A DNA stretch of 64,000 nt from an uncultured Verrucomicrobiota bacterium. GTDB lineage: Bacteria; Verrucomicrobiota; Verrucomicrobiia; Opitutales; Opitutaceae. Every line of letters begins with the position of its first letter. Positions within the stretch are counted from its first letter, which is position 1. The notes under the pieces are model-generated. The model saw nothing but the letters and a program-made list of their open reading frames with translations. It ran no database searches and was not told where the DNA came from. A program made the position numbers and the translations under genes. The stretch is taken from positions 1 to 64,000 of the forward strand of contig CAIRBK010000033.1 of assembly GCA_903876795.1 (NCBI GenBank), written 5' to 3'. Below, one piece after another: positions 62,514-64,000 of this stretch.

Positions 62514-63071
62514 ATGAGCCTGCCCGCCCACGTTGACCTTCTCTATTCGGATGCCGACATCCTCCAAGCCTTGGACCGACTCGCACCCTCTATGGACGAG
62601 TGGGCGCGCCAGTCGGAGGCCGAAACCGGCCGCCTGCTCATGGTCGTCTGCATGTTGCGCGGCGGGGTGTTCTTTTTTGGCGACCTGCTGCTGCACATGA
62701 AATGCTCCGTCGAGCCGGGTTTCTGCCGCGCCTGGAGCTACGCCAAGGGCCTCAACGGCCAGCCCGAGGACACCGTGCGCATGGATTGGCAGGGGCTCGA
62801 TGTCCGCGACCGCGACGTCGTCCTCGTGGACAACATCTGCGACAGCGGCCGCACCCTCGCCGTCGCCTCCGAGTGGCTGGGCGCGTGGGGCGCCCGCAAG
62901 GTCCGCACCGCCGTGATCGTCCACCGCCTCCGCGCCGACTCTCGCCACACGCCCACAATCCACGGCTTCGTCTATCCCGGCGCCGAATGGCTCGTCGGCT
63001 ACGGCCTGCGCGACAGTGACTCCAAGCTCATGAACACCCGCTTCATCGGCCGCCTCCCCGGCACTCCGTGA
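62514..63071 (+). CDS. Purine-type phosphoribosyltransferase
   Basis: 185 residues, the length of hypoxanthine-type phosphoribosyltransferases. The PRPP-binding loop is visible as DVVLVDNICDSGRTLAVASEWL (aa-D-x-x-x-D-(S/T)-G-(R/K)-T), and the N-terminal LLMVVCMLRGGVFFFGDLL with YAKGLNGQPEDTVRM matches the Hpt family. These enzymes attach a purine base to PRPP to make a nucleotide. The gene is between the permease and the nucleoside-permease-like gene. Together with the RibA-like protein, it provides the activated nucleotide that a ring-opening cyclohydrolase needs. A sigma-54-like promoter lies 200 bp upstream. Confidence 0.88.
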   Translation: MSLPAHVDLLYSDADILQALDRLAPSMDEWARQSEAETGRLLMVVCMLRGGVFFFGDLLLHMKCSVEPGFCRAWSYAKGLNGQPEDTVRMDWQGLDVRDRDVVLVDNICDSGRTLAVASEWLGAWGARKVRTAVIVHRLRADSRHTPTIHGFVYPGAEWLVGYGLRDSDSKLMNTRFIGRLPGTP

Positions 63072-63091
63072 TCCACTCGATTTTTCCAACC

Positions 63092-64000
63092 ATGCTCATC
63101 CGCTGCCTGATCGCCCTCCTCTCGCTCGCCGCCGCCCTTCGCGCCGAGCCCACCGCTCCCATCAAGGTCAAGGTCGTCATCCTCGCCATGTTCGAGGTCG
63201 GCGACGACACCGGCGACAAACCCGGCGAATTTCAATTCTGGGTCGAACGCGAGAAACTCGACCGCGTCATCCCGCTGCCCGCCGCCTACCACCCTGTGCG
63301 CGCCAACGCCGACGGCTCCGTCATCGGCATCGTCACCGGCATGGGCAACATCCGCGCCGCCGCCACCGTCATGGCCCTCGGCCTCGACCCGCGCTTCGAC
63401 TTTTCCCAGGCTTACTGGCTCGTCGCCGGCATCTCGGGCGCGGACCCTCACGACGTCTCCGTCGGCAGCGCCGTCTGGGCCGACTGGGTCGTTGACGGCG
63501 ACCTCGGCCACGAGATCGACGCGCGCGAAAAACCCGCCGAGTGGTCCACGGGCTACTTCCCCTTCATGCGCAAGGCCCCCTACGAACAGCCCCGCAAAGA
63601 GCAGAACATCGGCGAAGCCTACCAACTCGACCCAGGCCTCGTCGACTGGGCCTACGCCTTGACCAAGGACACCTCGCTGGAAGACTCCGCCGGCCTGAAG
63701 GAGAAACGCGCCCTCTACGCCGGTCTCCCCAACGCGCAGACTCCTCCCCGCGTGCTCAAAGGCGCCACCCTCTCCGCCCTGACCTTCTGGCACGGCGCCC
63801 TCCTCAACGAATGGGCCAACCGCTGGGTCGCCTACCACTCCGAAGGCCGGGCCAATTACATGACCTCGGCGATGGAGGACACCGGCACGCTCCAGGCCCT
63901 CACCTGGCTCGCCCGCGCCGGCAAGGCCGACGTGCGCCGCGCCCTCGTGCTGCGCACCGCCAGCAACTACGACATGCAGTGGCCCGGCGCCACCGCCGAA
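63092..64000 (+). CDS. Exported NUP-family purine nucleoside protein (3' end beyond the right edge)
   Basis: 303 codons to the window edge with no stop. The ATG at 63092 gives a signal peptide (MLIRCLIALLSLAAALRA). The mature part follows the NUP (purine nucleoside permease) family: VVILAMFEVGDDTGDKPGEF, DGSVIGIVTGMGNIRAAAT, AYWLVAGISGADPHDVSVGSAVWADWVV and MEDTGTLQALTWLARAG. Despite the name these are soluble, phosphorylase-like proteins. An exported one would bind or cleave nucleosides in the periplasm and pass bases to the NCS2 permeases. It lies 20 bp downstream of the phosphoribosyltransferase gene, so the two are probably an operon. Confidence 0.88.
   Translation, partial: MLIRCLIALLSLAAALRAEPTAPIKVKVVILAMFEVGDDTGDKPGEFQFWVEREKLDRVIPLPAAYHPVRANADGSVIGIVTGMGNIRAAATVMALGLDPRFDFSQAYWLVAGISGADPHDVSVGSAVWADWVVDGDLGHEIDAREKPAEWSTGYFPFMRKAPYEQPRKEQNIGEAYQLDPGLVDWAYALTKDTSLEDSAGLKEKRALYAGLPNAQTPPRVLKGATLSALTFWHGALLNEWANRWVAYHSEGRANYMTSAMEDTGTLQALTWLARAGKADVRRALVLRTASNYDMQWPGATAE

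Overview
The window is GC-rich bacterial DNA, most likely from a Verrucomicrobiota member of the Opitutaceae type. This is a judgement from protein style (secreted RHS and calcium-repeat proteins, HTH-AraC regulators next to sugar-acid and amide genes, multihaem cytochromes, few clear Shine-Dalgarno sequences), not from a database match. No rRNA, tRNA, CRISPR array, intact transposase or prophage was seen.

Layout. (1) 1-9.4 kb, minus strand: a very large RHS/YD-repeat protein running off the left edge, then a small secreted TPR-like protein, a secreted coat-hanger/calcium-repeat protein with three GQ-K repeats, and a fibre-like protein with GIGT repeats. The promoter-proximal part is visibly poorer in GC than the rest. 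(2) 9.5-13.7 kb: two tandem exported amidase-signature paralogues. (3) 13.9-18.9 kb: a TonB-like protein, an octahaem cytochrome c with a small membrane partner, and two secreted proteins, one resembling the C-terminal half of asparaginase. (4) 19.4-23.7 kb: an RND pump and its adaptor. (5) 24-29 kb: a lipoprotein, mannonate dehydratase and a membrane protein, with two decayed genes between them (an ABC exporter tail and a Gfo/Idh/MocA oxidoreductase). (6) 28.8-38.1 kb: housekeeping and signalling genes (SpoU methyltransferase, FMN reductase, haem-binding protein, DUF4202, pdxH, a YjjP/YjjB-type exporter, NDH-2 fused to a cyclic-nucleotide-binding domain, GNAT, PAS-SpoIIE phosphatase).

(7) 38.4-53.7 kb is an organised nitrogen-compound catabolic region. 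A leftward operon (degenerate creatininase, intact creatininase, acetamidase/formamidase, RidA, amidase, FAH hydrolase, SBF transporter) diverges from a rightward operon (FAD oxidase with a frameshift, CocE-type hydrolase, NMT1-type ABC importer). A DUF2165 protein, an MFS transporter and a cytosine-deaminase-like amidohydrolase follow. (8) 54.9-64 kb: an AraC regulator diverges from DUF3891, an AzgA-like NCS2 permease, a tandem RibA-like protein and a SIS-domain protein. A second NCS2 permease, a purine-type phosphoribosyltransferase and an exported NUP-family nucleoside protein (cut by the right edge) complete the set. Together they look like an undescribed nucleobase salvage or ring-opening pathway.

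Two themes cross the window. First, several operons with nitrogen-related products have good -24/-12 (sigma-54) promoter matches upstream, suggesting nitrogen control. Second, a dispersed element of about 175 bp with terminal inverted repeats occurs four times in intergenic DNA and looks like a MITE.
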